NCBI RefSeq assembly: GCF_947036865.1
Contig: NZ_CAMQSF010000015.1
Coordinates: 1 to 64,000 of the forward strand
Length of the DNA: 64,000 bases
From: an uncultured Caulobacter sp.
GTDB taxonomy: Bacteria > Pseudomonadota > Alphaproteobacteria > Caulobacterales > Caulobacteraceae
Direction of reading: 5' to 3'
Made by a program: the position numbers and the translations under genes
Shown here: one piece after another, positions 42,634-51,525 of the stretch
Numbering within the stretch: position 1 is the stretch's first letter
Layout: every line of letters begins with the position of its first letter
The notes under the pieces: model-generated
The model's input: only the letters and a program-made list of their open reading frames with translations
Told to the model about the DNA's origin: nothing
The model's database searches: none

Positions 42634-43443
42634 ATGCTCGACACCCTTCTCGCCTTCGCCCGACACTGGCTGGGCGGCATGCAGATCGACGTCACCCGCT
42701 ACGTGATCTTCTCGGTCGGCGTCTGGCTGACCCTGTGGGTCGTGCTGGCCGCGCCCCTGGCCGGACGCAAGATCCGCGACAGCCGCCCGCCGGCCCGCCA
42801 GTTGCTGATCGAGTTCCTGACGTCGATCCGCTCGATCGCGATCTTCTCGACGGTGGGTCTTCTGACCTTCGCCCTGTTCCGCGCCGGCTGGTTGCCCGGC
42901 CCCTTGATCGCCAAGAGCTGGGGACCGATGTGGTTCTGGACGAGCCTTGTCCTGATGATCGTCGCCCACGACGCCTGGTTCTACTGGACCCACCGGCTGA
43001 TCCACGACCGGCGGCTGTTCCGGACCTTCCACCGGCGGCATCACCGGTCGAACAATCCCTCGCCGTTCACGGCCTACAGCTTCGATCTGGGCGAGGCCTT
43101 GATCAACGGGATCTTCGTGCCGCTATGGATGATCCTGGTCCCGACCCAGTGGCCGGTCGTCGGGATCTTCATGCTGCACCAGATCGTCCGCAACACGATC
43201 GGCCACTCGGGCTACGAGCTGTTCCCCGCCCGCAAGGACGGCCGGCCGCTGATCCCGTTCCTGACCACCGTGACGCACCATGACCTGCATCACGCCCAGG
43301 CCGGCTGGAACTACGGCCTCTATTTCACCTGGTGGGACAAGCTGATGGGCACCGAGCACCCGGCGTATCTGGATCGCTTCGCGGCCGTCGTCGCGCGGAA
43401 GGACCGCAAGCTGGCCGCTACCAGTTCGCCTTCACCAGCTTGA
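42634..43443 (+). CDS. Sterol desaturase/fatty acid hydroxylase family enzyme
   Basis: A 269-residue membrane di-iron enzyme. Histidine boxes are HDAWFYWTHR near 111-120, HRRHHR near 132-137, and THHDLHH near 213, with spans before and between them. Family members hydroxylate lipids or carotenoids; the substrate here is not predictable. The stop overlaps by 26 nt the 3' end of a convergent gene. It may be controlled by the AraC-type regulator upstream. Confidence 0.92.
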   Translation: MLDTLLAFARHWLGGMQIDVTRYVIFSVGVWLTLWVVLAAPLAGRKIRDSRPPARQLLIEFLTSIRSIAIFSTVGLLTFALFRAGWLPGPLIAKSWGPMWFWTSLVLMIVAHDAWFYWTHRLIHDRRLFRTFHRRHHRSNNPSPFTAYSFDLGEALINGIFVPLWMILVPTQWPVVGIFMLHQIVRNTIGHSGYELFPARKDGRPLIPFLTTVTHHDLHHAQAGWNYGLYFTWWDKLMGTEHPAYLDRFAAVVARKDRKLAATSSPSPA

Positions 43444-44092
43444 CCATGGCGCGGGCGTCGCGGAGTCGCCACTCGTCGCGCGAGTCCATGCTTCGCGCGG
43501 CGGCGACCCGCACGCTGACCGTGACTTCGGCGGGCAGGTCGAAGGGGCGGGTCAGGGATAGATCCAGCCCCTCGTCCCCCGTCGAACCGCCGCCCAAGGC
43601 GATCGAGCCGATCGGCCGACCTTCCAGGGTCAGGGACGAGCGGAGGTTGGCGCGGGCCACGGGGGGCTTGCCGGCGATGGCGATCGGCTGGCTCGCGTCG
43701 ACGTCCATCGATAGGCGCACATAGCTGGCGCGCGGCGTCAGGCCAAAGCCGAACATCCGCGACATCGATGAGCGCAGCTTGGCCTCGCGCGCGTTCCACG
43801 ACGCGCCCAGCGCCAGCGAGCGCTGGCCCACGCGGTCCTCGTCGGGCTTTTCCAGCAGACGCAGGTCGAGGTCGTAGGTCGGGTTCTGGAGCGCGCCCGA
43901 CGACTTGGCCGTCAGGGTCACGCTCTCGGTGTCGGTGGAGAGATCCAGCGGCAGCGCCGCCGAATAGCCGGCGAAGCGGCCGTTCTTGGCCGAGACCGAC
44001 ATGGCCGGCTTCTGGACGAGCTCGGCGCGCGCGACCCCGCCCAGCGCCACGGCCGTCAGAATCCCGCAAGCAATCAGAGCGCCGCCCTTCAT
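43418..44092 (-). CDS. Exported protein of unknown function
   Basis: A 224-residue protein with a signal peptide (MKGGALIACGILTAVALGGVARA) and a body of alternating hydrophobic/polar residues suggesting beta structure (ESVTLTAKSSGALQNPTYDLDLRLL; RASYVRLSMDVDASQP). No cysteine appears after the signal, and no family is recognised. It could be a periplasmic or surface beta-protein. It converges with the hydroxylase gene (26-nt overlap) and lies downstream of the DUF2059 gene on the same strand. Confidence 0.72.
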   Translation of the reverse strand: MKGGALIACGILTAVALGGVARAELVQKPAMSVSAKNGRFAGYSAALPLDLSTDTESVTLTAKSSGALQNPTYDLDLRLLEKPDEDRVGQRSLALGASWNAREAKLRSSMSRMFGFGLTPRASYVRLSMDVDASQPIAIAGKPPVARANLRSSLTLEGRPIGSIALGGGSTGDEGLDLSLTRPFDLPAEVTVSVRVAAARSMDSRDEWRLRDARAMVKLVKANW

Positions 44093-44136
44093 CCCGGCCT
44101 TCCTACCATAAGCACATACAACGGCAAGACGGCCGA

Positions 44137-44643
44137 CTATTTGCCCAGCGCCTTGAGGCCCTCGAGCTTCTTGGTGAGCCTCTCGGTCATCTCGGCCTGC
44201 AGCTTCGGCGTGATCTCGGCCATCGCCTTGGTCGCCGCCGGACCCAGCTGAGGCATCTTGCGCAAGACCCGCTGGCCGATCGGGCTCTCATAGAAGTCCA
44301 CCAGCGCCTGGAGCTCGTCCTCCGTGTAGACCGCCGCATAGGCCGGGACGAGCTTCTCCATGATGTCGCTCATCAGGCCGCCGGCCAGGATCTCGTCCAT
44401 GGTCTCGATCATCGCGCCGCTTAGCTGCGAGCGCTGCTGCTCGGTCAGGCCCTTCTCCTGCGCCACGGCCATCTGGTATTCCTGGGCGACGATCGAGCGC
44501 ATGACCGGCGTCATGGTCTCCTCGATATGCATGGCCGCCACCATGCGGCGCGTCAGGGCGAGCGCCTTGGCCGAGGGCTCAGCGTGAGCGGTCGAGGCGA
44601 CCAAGGCGCACGCCAGCGCGAAGCACGTCAGGATCTTCCGCAT
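44137..44643 (-). CDS. Exported DUF2059 protein
   Basis: A 168-residue protein with a signal peptide (MRKILTCFALACALVASTAHA). The DUF2059 region covers the C-terminal half: YTEDELQALVDFYESPIGQRVLRKMPQL near 108-135. The function of the family is unknown. ATG 44643 is chosen for the signal; the track adds nine residues. It is 44 bp upstream of the exported hypothetical gene, so the two may form one transcript. Confidence 0.86.
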   Translation of the reverse strand: MRKILTCFALACALVASTAHAEPSAKALALTRRMVAAMHIEETMTPVMRSIVAQEYQMAVAQEKGLTEQQRSQLSGAMIETMDEILAGGLMSDIMEKLVPAYAAVYTEDELQALVDFYESPIGQRVLRKMPQLGPAATKAMAEITPKLQAEMTERLTKKLEGLKALGK

Positions 44644-44713
44644 CACCCCGTCTCCCATGAGCTGTCGCAAGCTTTACCGGGGCTCAACCTCAAGCGGCAA
44701 GACCAAAGCTTCC

Positions 44714-44742
44714 TTGCCTTTCGCCGCCGTCTCCTGTAGTAG
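44714..44742 (+). promoter_or_regulatory. Candidate sigma-70-type promoter for rpsF
   Basis: TTGCCT, 17 bp, then TAGTAG. The -35 is close to consensus and the -10 is poor. It is well placed upstream of the structured leader, but no transcript start is known from sequence. Confidence 0.35.
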
Positions 44743-44753
44743 CGCGCGTTCTC

Positions 44754-44870
44754 ACGGAAGGCGGTCTTGCACGCACCCATCCGGGACCGGGGATTTCCCC
44801 GCTCGGCGCGCAGGATCCATCGTGGTCGACGGACTTCCGTCGTCGCCCGCGCCGCCTTCCACAACGGAAG
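44754..44870 (+). promoter_or_regulatory. Structured rpsF leader with two conflicting helices
   Basis: GGAAGGCGG (44756-44764) can pair perfectly with CCGCCTTCC (44852-44860). CTTCCGT (44834-44840) can pair with ACGGAAG (44864-44870), just before the AAGGAA ribosome site. The two interleave, so they are either exclusive or a pseudoknot; CTTCCGT could also pair with ACGGAAG at 44754-44760. Such switching would suit control by the S6:S18 complex, known for rpsF-rpsR leaders in other bacteria. I could not place the known CCG-bulge motif with certainty. Confidence 0.45.
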
Positions 44871-44879
44871 AAGGAAAAC

Positions 44880-45248
44880 ATGGCATTCTACGAACACGTG
44901 GTCATCGCGCGGCAGGACATCTCGCCGCAACAGGCCGAAGCTCTGAACGAGCAACTCAAAGCCCTGATCGAAGAGAATGGCGGTCACATCGCCAAGATCG
45001 AGTACTGGGGCCTGCGTAACCTCACCTACCGCATCAAGAAGAACCGCAAGGGCCACTACTCCCTGCTCGCGATCGACGCCCCGGCGCCGGCCGTGAAGGA
45101 AATGGAGCGCCAGCTGCTCATCAACGAAGATGTGCTGCGCTTCATGACCATCCGCGTGGAAGAGCTGGACCTCGAGCTGTCGCCGGTGCTGGCCCGTCGC
45201 GATCGCGGCGACCGCCCCGAGCGTCCGCGCGACGAGTTCGCGGCGTAA
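44880..45248 (+). CDS. rpsF: Ribosomal protein bS6
   Basis: A 122-residue 30S protein that binds with bS18 on the platform. [46 protein letters not shown] near 38-61 and [15 protein letters not shown] near 80 are family features. An acidic/Arg C-terminal tail is common in alphaproteobacteria. AAGGAA precedes the ATG. It is the first of three ribosomal genes spaced by 15 and 13 nt. Confidence 0.98.
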   Translation: MAFYEHVVIARQDISPQQAEALNEQLKALIEENGGHIAKIEYWGLRNLTYRIKKNRKGHYSLLAIDAPAPAVKEMERQLLINEDVLRFMTIRVEELDLELSPVLARRDRGDRPERPRDEFAA

Positions 45249-45263
45249 GGGAGAAGAGAGATC

Positions 45264-45539
45264 ATGACCGATACGACTGCTCCCGAAGCCGGCGCGCCGG
45301 CCGCCGCCGGCGGCGCCCGCCGCCCGTTCTTCCGCCGCCGCAAGGTGTGCCCGTTCTCGGGCGCCAACGCGCCGAAGATCGACTACAAGGACGTCAAGCT
45401 CCTGCAGCGCTACGTTTCCGAGCGCGGCAAGATCGTGCCGTCGCGCATCACCGCGGTGTCGGCCAAGAAGCAACGCGAACTGGCCAAGGCCATCAAGCGC
45501 GCCCGCTTCCTGGCTCTGCTCCCCTACGTCGTGAAGTAA
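45264..45539 (+). CDS. rpsR: Ribosomal protein bS18
   Basis: A 91-residue protein with [44 protein letters not shown], the bS18 core; CPFSG retains one of the family's cysteines. A 20-residue Ala/Gly-rich N-terminal extension precedes it. It lies 15 nt after rpsF and 13 nt before rplI, with a GGGAGA-type ribosome site. Confidence 0.97.
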   Translation: MTDTTAPEAGAPAAAGGARRPFFRRRKVCPFSGANAPKIDYKDVKLLQRYVSERGKIVPSRITAVSAKKQRELAKAIKRARFLALLPYVVK

Positions 45540-45552
45540 GGGAGACGCCACG

Positions 45553-46137
45553 ATGAAAGTCATTCTGCTCGAACGCGTTGAAGGCACCGGCGTCCTCGGC
45601 GACGTGGTCACGGTGAAGGACGGCTTCGCCCGTAACTTCCTGCTGCCGCGCCACAAGGCCCTGCGCGCCACCAAGGCGAACCTGGACGCCTTCGACGCTC
45701 AGCGCGCTGAGATCGAAGCCCGCAACGTCAAGAACCGCGAAGCCGCCGCCAAGAACGGCGAGTCGCTGGACGGCACGCAATACGTCCTGATCCGTCAGGC
45801 CGGCGAAAGCGGCCAGCTGTACGGTTCGGTCGCCGGTCGCGACGTCGCCGACGCCATCAAGGCCGAAGGCGGCAAGGTCGACCGTTCGATGGTCGTCCTG
45901 GACAAGCCGATCAAGACGCTCGGCGTCCACGAAGTGAAGGTGAAGCTGCACGCCGAAGTGACCATCACGGTCACCCTCAACATCGCGCGCAGCCAGGACG
46001 AAGCCGAACGCCAAGCGCGCGGCGAGAACGTCATCGCCTCGCAGTTCGAGGAAGAGCGTCTGGCCGAGGCCGAAGCCGCCCAGGACCTCCTGGAAGGCGG
46101 CGCCGGCTCGCAGGAAGGCGACTACGCCGAAGCCTGA
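45553..46137 (+). CDS. rplI: Ribosomal protein bL9
   Basis: A 194-residue 50S protein. The N-terminal domain reads MKVILLERVEGTGVLGDVVTVKDGFARNFLLPRHKALRAT; a long helix then links to the C-terminal domain (EVKVKLHAEVTITVTLNI). A C-terminal tail of 45 residues rich in Glu/Ala exceeds the usual 150-residue length but is common in alphaproteobacteria. A strong terminator follows 31 bp after the stop. Confidence 0.97.
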   Translation: MKVILLERVEGTGVLGDVVTVKDGFARNFLLPRHKALRATKANLDAFDAQRAEIEARNVKNREAAAKNGESLDGTQYVLIRQAGESGQLYGSVAGRDVADAIKAEGGKVDRSMVVLDKPIKTLGVHEVKVKLHAEVTITVTLNIARSQDEAERQARGENVIASQFEEERLAEAEAAQDLLEGGAGSQEGDYAEA

Positions 46138-46168
46138 TCCCGTCAGGGACCTTACGGTTTCCAGAGAA

Positions 46169-46197
46169 CGGCGCGGAGCGATCCGCGCCGTTTTTTT
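46169..46197 (+). terminator. Intrinsic terminator of the rpsF-rpsR-rplI operon
   Basis: A perfect 9-bp stem (CGGCGCGGA / TCCGCGCCG) with a GCGA loop is followed by seven T. This is the clearest terminator in the window. Confidence 0.95.
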
Positions 46198-46332
46198 CTG
46201 CATCGCTGCTATAGAAATGCTCAGCTTGTAGGTTTTGTGACGAGCGCCCATGTAACGGTCGGGGGCGCTGAAGACCCCCGCCCCGGGGCCGCGCGCACGT
46301 GTCGTCGCCCTGGTCACAACAGGGGATTTCGC

Positions 46333-48735
46333 ATGAACTACAAGAGCTTGCTTCTGGCCGCGGCATCGCTGACGGCCTTTTCCGCCACGGCCCACGCCCA
46401 GACGGCGCCGGCTGGCGACACCACCGCGGTCGAACAGGTGGTCGTCACCGGCACCCGCGTGGCGCGCTCGCGCCTCGAAACCGTTTCGCCGGTCGACGTG
46501 GTCGACAGCAAGTCGCTGACCCGCCAGGGCACGCCGGAACTGGCCCAGGCCCTGGCCAATCTGGCGCCGTCGATCGACTTCCCGCGCCCGGCCGTGACCG
46601 ACGGCACCGACTCGGTGCGTCCGGCGACCCTGCGCGGCCTGGCTCCCGACCAGACCCTGGTCCTGCTGAACGGCCACCGCGCCCACACCTCGGCGCTGGT
46701 CAACATCAACGGCTCGATCGGCCGCGGCTCGGCGCCGTTCGACCTGAACACCATTCCGACGGCGGCCCTGTCCAGCGTCGAGATCCTGCGCGAAGGCGCG
46801 GCGGCTCAGTACGGCTCGGACGCCATCGCCGGCGTCATCAACCTGCGCCTTCGTGAAGCCAGCAGCGGCGGCGGCGCGACCGCCACCTACGGCGTCTACA
46901 ACACCAAGGTGAAGACCACCCGCAATCCCGACGGCCGCACGGCGCACGACGGCCCGGTCTACAGCGCCTCGGTCTGGCAAGGCTTCGCGCTGCCCAACGA
47001 CGGCTTCCTGACCGTGACGGGCGAGTATTCGTACCGCAACCCGACCAACCGCGCCGACCTCGACCCGCGCGTCACGCCCAACAAGGTCACGGGCATCTTC
47101 GGCGACCCCCAGGTCGAGACCAAGACGCTTTACGCCAACTTCGGCCTGCCGCTGAACGACTCCTGGAAGCTGTACGGCCTGGCCGGCTACCAGAACCGCA
47201 AGGGCGAGAGCGCCGCCTTCCCGCGCCTGGCCGACAACGCCAACAACTACACATCCGTCTACCCGAACGGCTACGTGCCGAAGATCACCACCGACATCGA
47301 CGACTACAACCTGGCGCTCGGCGCCAAGGGCGATGTGGCCGGCTTCACGGTCGACGCTTCGGTGAACTACGGGAACAACAAGGTCGCCTACGGCACCATC
47401 AACTCCCTCAACGCCTCGCTCGGCCCGAGCTCGCCGACCGCGTTCAAGGACGGGTCGATGCAGTACGGCCAGTGGGTGGCGAGCCTCGACTTCACCCGCC
47501 CGCTCGAGCTGTTCCATTTCGCCAAGCCCAGCACCCTGGCCTTCGGCGCCGAGTACCGTGACGAGAGCTACAGGATCCGGGCTGGCGAGACGGCCTCCTG
47601 GACCAATGGCGGCAACGGCAAGGGCGCGGGCGCGCAGGGCTTCCCGGGCTTCCGGCCGTCCAACGAGGTGGACGTCGGCCGGAATTCCAAGAGCCTCTAC
47701 GCCGACCTGGACAACCAGATCACCGACAAGTTCGACGTCGATCTGGCCGTCCGCTACGAGGACTATTCGGACTTCGGCTCGACCACGACCGGCAAGATCG
47801 CCGCGCGCTATGACCTGACCGACAGCTTCGCCATCCGCGGGGCCTATTCGTCGGGCTTCCGCGCCCCGGCCCTGCAGCAGCAGTATTTCACCACCACCTC
47901 GATCAACATCATCGGCGGGGCGGCGGTGGACGTCGGCACCTTCCCGGCCACCAGCGCCACGGCCAGCGCCCTGGGCGCCAAGCCGCTGGAGCCGGAAAAG
48001 TCCAAGAACTACTCGCTGGGCGCGGTCTTCCACAAAGGTCCGTTCGAGCTGACGGTGGACGCCTACCAGATCGATCTGAACAACCGGATCGTTCTGTCGG
48101 AGAACATCCAGGGCTCGGCCACCGGCACGGCGACCCAGCAGGCGATCTACCGTCTGCTGCAGCCGTTCGGCGTGACCACGGCGCGGTTCTTCATCAATGG
48201 CGTCGACACCAAGACCAAGGGCGTCGACGTCGTCGGCCGCTACCGCCTGGACAGCGAGGCGGCCGGCCGCTTCGACTTCACTCTGGCGGCGAACTTCAAC
48301 GACACCAAGGTCGAGCGCGTGCCCACCACCAGCACGATCTCGTCCCTGCCCGTCCCTCCAGCCCTGTTCTCGCGCGTCAATGTCGCGATCTTCGAGCAAG
48401 GCACGCCGGACAAGAAGTTCGTGGCCAGCAGCGATTGGTCGAAGGGTCCCTTCAGCGCCACCCTGAAGGGCGCCTATTACGGCTCGGTGCTGGTTCCGAA
48501 CTCGAACCAGACGCTGGACTACCGCACCGGCGCCAAGTCGATCTGGGATCTCGAGGGCCGCTACGCGTTCGCCCGGAACGTCACCTGGGCGGTGGGCGTC
48601 AGCAACCTGTTCGACACCTATCCGAACAAGGCGCCGGCGGCGGTGAACACGACCGGCGTCACCGCCTTCTCGAGCTTCTCGCCGTTCGGCTTCAACGGCC
48701 GGTTCCTCTACACGCGTCTGGCCTACAACTGGTAG
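46333..48735 (+). CDS. TonB-dependent outer-membrane receptor
   Basis: An 800-residue receptor. A signal peptide (MNYKSLLLAAASLTAFSATAHAQ) is followed by VEQVVVTGTR, a TonB-box-like segment at the start of the plug domain (LRGLAPDQTLVLLNGHRAH; ILREGAAAQYGSDAIAGVINL near 150-170). A beta-barrel runs to the C-terminus, ending in Trp (LAYNW). The substrate is unknown; Caulobacter has many such receptors. AGGGG lies before ATG 46333. The gene has its own terminator and no linked transport genes. Confidence 0.94.
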   Translation: MNYKSLLLAAASLTAFSATAHAQTAPAGDTTAVEQVVVTGTRVARSRLETVSPVDVVDSKSLTRQGTPELAQALANLAPSIDFPRPAVTDGTDSVRPATLRGLAPDQTLVLLNGHRAHTSALVNINGSIGRGSAPFDLNTIPTAALSSVEILREGAAAQYGSDAIAGVINLRLREASSGGGATATYGVYNTKVKTTRNPDGRTAHDGPVYSASVWQGFALPNDGFLTVTGEYSYRNPTNRADLDPRVTPNKVTGIFGDPQVETKTLYANFGLPLNDSWKLYGLAGYQNRKGESAAFPRLADNANNYTSVYPNGYVPKITTDIDDYNLALGAKGDVAGFTVDASVNYGNNKVAYGTINSLNASLGPSSPTAFKDGSMQYGQWVASLDFTRPLELFHFAKPSTLAFGAEYRDESYRIRAGETASWTNGGNGKGAGAQGFPGFRPSNEVDVGRNSKSLYADLDNQITDKFDVDLAVRYEDYSDFGSTTTGKIAARYDLTDSFAIRGAYSSGFRAPALQQQYFTTTSINIIGGAAVDVGTFPATSATASALGAKPLEPEKSKNYSLGAVFHKGPFELTVDAYQIDLNNRIVLSENIQGSATGTATQQAIYRLLQPFGVTTARFFINGVDTKTKGVDVVGRYRLDSEAAGRFDFTLAANFNDTKVERVPTTSTISSLPVPPALFSRVNVAIFEQGTPDKKFVASSDWSKGPFSATLKGAYYGSVLVPNSNQTLDYRTGAKSIWDLEGRYAFARNVTWAVGVSNLFDTYPNKAPAAVNTTGVTAFSSFSPFGFNGRFLYTRLAYNW

Positions 48736-48765
48736 GACCGCGGACGAAAACCACGTGAAAAGCGG

Positions 48766-48794
48766 GGGCCCGGAGCACAACTCCGGGCCCTTTT
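48766..48794 (+). terminator. Intrinsic terminator of the TonB receptor gene
   Basis: A 10-bp stem (GGGCCCGGAG / CTCCGGGCCC) with a CACAA loop and four T, starting 30 bp after the stop codon. Confidence 0.9.
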
Positions 48795-48928
48795 GCGTCA
48801 GAAGCGGACGCAGGCAGGCGCCCCGGCGCTTGCGCGCGGCGGCGGCGAGAACATACACAGAATATCCCCGTTCATCTGACCCCCGCGTTGATCTGACCCA
48901 AGCCTCCGCCCGCCCGTCGCGTTAACTT

Positions 48929-50452
48929 ATGCCGATGTCCCTCGTACCCGCGCTCGATCTGATTTCGCCTGCCCCTCCCGAGCCCACGATCAACGTGGCG
49001 CCGCACAACATGGAGGCCGAACAGGCCCTGCTCGGCATCCTGCTGTACGACAACGCCGCCTATGAGCGGCTGAGCGACAACCTGCAGGCCCGCTGCTTCT
49101 ACGAGCCCTTCCACCAGCGCCTGTTCCAGGCGATCGAGACCCACGTCCGCAAGGGCCAGCTGGCCGAGCCGATCCTGCTGGCCGACGAGTTCAAGAAGGA
49201 CCCCGCGTTCGAGGAGCTGGGCGGCCTGCGCTACCTGGCCGACCTCGTCGACCGCGCGCCGCCGGCGGCCAATGTCGGCGACTACGCCCGGGTGATCTTT
49301 GATCTGTCGCTGCGCCGCGAACTGATCCGCATCGGCGGCGACATCGCCACTGCGGCCCAGGGCGGCGGCGACGAGAAGCGCGCCGCCCGCGACCAGATCG
49401 AGGCCGCCGAACAGCAGCTCTACAGCCTGGCCGAAAGCGGCGCGGCCTCGTCGGGCTTCGTCTCGTTCGGCGACGCCCTGCGCGGCGCGGTCGAGATGAC
49501 CGCCGAGGCCTACAGCCGCGACGGCGGCATGTCGGGCGTGGCCACCGACCTGATCGACCTCGACCAGAAGATCGGCGGCCTGCACCCCTCCGACCTGATC
49601 GTCCTGGCCGGCCGCCCGTCGATGGGCAAGACCGCCCTGGCGACGAACATCGCCTTCAACATCGCCAAGAAGTACGCCTACGAGATCCAGCCGGACGGCA
49701 CGAAGAAGACCGTCCAGGGCGGCGTGGTGGCCTTCTACTCGCTGGAAATGAGCGCCGAGCAGCTGGCCCTGCGTATGCTGGCCGACGCCTCGGGCGTGTC
49801 GGGCGACCGCCTCCGCAAGGGCGAGATCGACGCCAGCGAGTTCGGCCGGGTGCGCGACGCGGCCATGGAGCTGCAGGAAGCGCCGCTCTATATCGACGCC
49901 ACCGGCGGCATCTCGATCGCCAAGCTGACCGCCCGCGCGCGTCGCCTGAAGCGGCAGGTGGGCTTGGACCTGATCGTTGTCGACTACCTGCAGCTGGTCA
50001 CCGGCTCCGACCTCGGGGCCAACGCCAACCGCGTGCAGGAGGTCTCGCAGATCACCATGGGGCTGAAGGCCCTGGCCAAGGAGCTCTCCTGCCCGGTCAT
50101 CGCGCTGTCGCAGCTGTCGCGTCAGGTTGAAGCCCGCGAGGACAAGCGGCCGCAGCTGTCGGACCTTCGCGAGTCCGGCTCGATCGAGCAGGACGCCGAC
50201 ATGGTGTGGTTCGTCTATCGCGAGGCCTACTATGTGGGCCGCGCCGAGCCGCGCGAGGGCACGCCCGAGCACCTGACCTGGCAGGAGGAGATGGATCGCC
50301 TGCAGGGCCTGGCCGAGGTGATCATCGCCAAGCAGCGCCACGGCCCGATCGGCACCGTGCGCCTGTCGTTCAACAGCGACACCACCCGCTTCGGCAACCT
50401 GGCCAAGGACCACTATTTCGCCCAGGCGCGGAACATTCCGTCCAGCGAGTGA
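48929..50452 (+). CDS. dnaB: Replicative DNA helicase
   Basis: A 507-residue hexameric 5'-3' helicase. The N-terminal domain begins APHNMEAEQALLGILLYDN near 24-42. The RecA-like domain has Walker A GRPSMGKT (228-235), DLIVVDYLQL (Walker B), and SQLSRQVEAREDKRPQLSDLRESGSIEQDAD. About 20 residues (KKYAYEIQPDGTKKTVQGG) lie between Walker A and the FYSLEMS motif, longer than in E. coli; I believe this is typical for alphaproteobacteria. It is preceded by the TonB terminator and has its own 134-bp upstream region. Confidence 0.97.
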   Translation: MPMSLVPALDLISPAPPEPTINVAPHNMEAEQALLGILLYDNAAYERLSDNLQARCFYEPFHQRLFQAIETHVRKGQLAEPILLADEFKKDPAFEELGGLRYLADLVDRAPPAANVGDYARVIFDLSLRRELIRIGGDIATAAQGGGDEKRAARDQIEAAEQQLYSLAESGAASSGFVSFGDALRGAVEMTAEAYSRDGGMSGVATDLIDLDQKIGGLHPSDLIVLAGRPSMGKTALATNIAFNIAKKYAYEIQPDGTKKTVQGGVVAFYSLEMSAEQLALRMLADASGVSGDRLRKGEIDASEFGRVRDAAMELQEAPLYIDATGGISIAKLTARARRLKRQVGLDLIVVDYLQLVTGSDLGANANRVQEVSQITMGLKALAKELSCPVIALSQLSRQVEAREDKRPQLSDLRESGSIEQDADMVWFVYREAYYVGRAEPREGTPEHLTWQEEMDRLQGLAEVIIAKQRHGPIGTVRLSFNSDTTRFGNLAKDHYFAQARNIPSSE

Positions 50453-50516
50453 AGGCGGCGTTCGGGGAGCGGCGCTTGGCCCTGGTCCTCTGAAACCAAA
50501 CAGCCTCATCATCGAG

Positions 50517-51380
50517 TCAGCCGCCGTCCTGAAGCCATTGCCTCACCGCCGCCATCGCCGGCGTTTCGGGGCGTGATTTCAGTCGGGTAAGCCAATAGCG
50601 GCCGGCGTCGACGCTAAGACCGAAGGGCTGAGCCAGTCGGCCGCTCGCGAGGTCCTGCTCGAACAACCGAGCGGGCAGCAGGGCGACGCCCAGGCCGCTC
50701 GCCGCCGCTGCCGCTAGGCTGGACGAGGCGTCGAACACCGGGCCCCGAATCGCCGGTAGGGTCAGGCCGGCGGCGTCGAACCAGACCTTCCATTCGTCGC
50801 GACGATAGGACCGCAGCAGGATCTCTCTTGGCAGGTCGGCCGGCGTCCGCAACCGCCGCGCCAGGCTCGGCGCGCACAGCGGCGTCAGCGGCGCTTCTAG
50901 GATTGAAACGGCGTCGGTTCCGTGCCAGGCGCCGTCGCCGTAGCGGATCGCTAGGTCCAGCCCTTCGCCCGCGAGGTCCACCCGGTTGTTGTTGGTCATG
51001 ATCCGAAGGTCGACGCCGGGGTGGAGCGCGGTGAAATCGGGCAGGCGCGGCAGCAACCATCCGGTGGCGAAGCTTGCGACGACGCCGATGCTGACGGTCT
51101 CCTGAAGACGTCCGCCCGCGAAGCGGTCGAGCGTGGCGGTCAGGCGATCGAGGGTGTCGCTGACGATGGGCGCGAGGGCGGCGCCTTCGTCGGTCAGGGC
51201 GAGGCCCCGAGGCAGCCGGCGGAACAGCAGCGCGCCGAGCTGATCTTCCAGCAGCTTGATGTGGTGGCTGACGGCGGCCTGGGTGACGCGCAGCTCCAGC
51301 GCGGCGCGCGTCACATTGAGGTGCCGCGCGGCCGCCTCGAAGGCGCGCAGGGCGTTGAGCGGCAGCCGCGATCTTTCCAT
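50517..51380 (-). CDS. LysR-family regulator
   Basis: A 287-residue regulator. The N-terminal winged HTH reads LNALRAFEAAARHLNVTRAALELRVTQAAVSHHIKLLEDQLGALLFRR near 7-54, and RGLALTDEGAAL follows. The C-terminal periplasmic-binding-like domain would bind an effector. It resembles the GcvA/AmpR subgroup by its HTH. The gene is divergent from an esterase gene 145 bp away, which is the natural candidate target. Confidence 0.93.
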   Translation of the reverse strand: MERSRLPLNALRAFEAAARHLNVTRAALELRVTQAAVSHHIKLLEDQLGALLFRRLPRGLALTDEGAALAPIVSDTLDRLTATLDRFAGGRLQETVSIGVVASFATGWLLPRLPDFTALHPGVDLRIMTNNNRVDLAGEGLDLAIRYGDGAWHGTDAVSILEAPLTPLCAPSLARRLRTPADLPREILLRSYRRDEWKVWFDAAGLTLPAIRGPVFDASSSLAAAAASGLGVALLPARLFEQDLASGRLAQPFGLSVDAGRYWLTRLKSRPETPAMAAVRQWLQDGG

Positions 51381-51525
51381 CAGAAAGCATTAGTTCGTTT
51401 TATTGCTATCGCCAATTTTGATCGCTTGCGACGCGGACGTGCTGCGATGACCCTCTAACGCGTCGTCCCGACATGAGGAAAAACGATGTGTCGCGGGCGC
51501 CTTGGTCACGTCTTAGGGGAACATC

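Noticed and set aside
45493-48858. Minus-strand ORF of 1121 aa
   Set aside because: Antisense shadow of rplI and the TonB receptor; it crosses the rplI terminator and has no recognisable domain.
48874-48899. Short direct repeat ATCTGACCC before dnaB as possible regulator sites (iterons)
   Set aside because: Only two 9-bp copies 17 bp apart; too little to separate from chance, and no DnaA box was recognised beside them.
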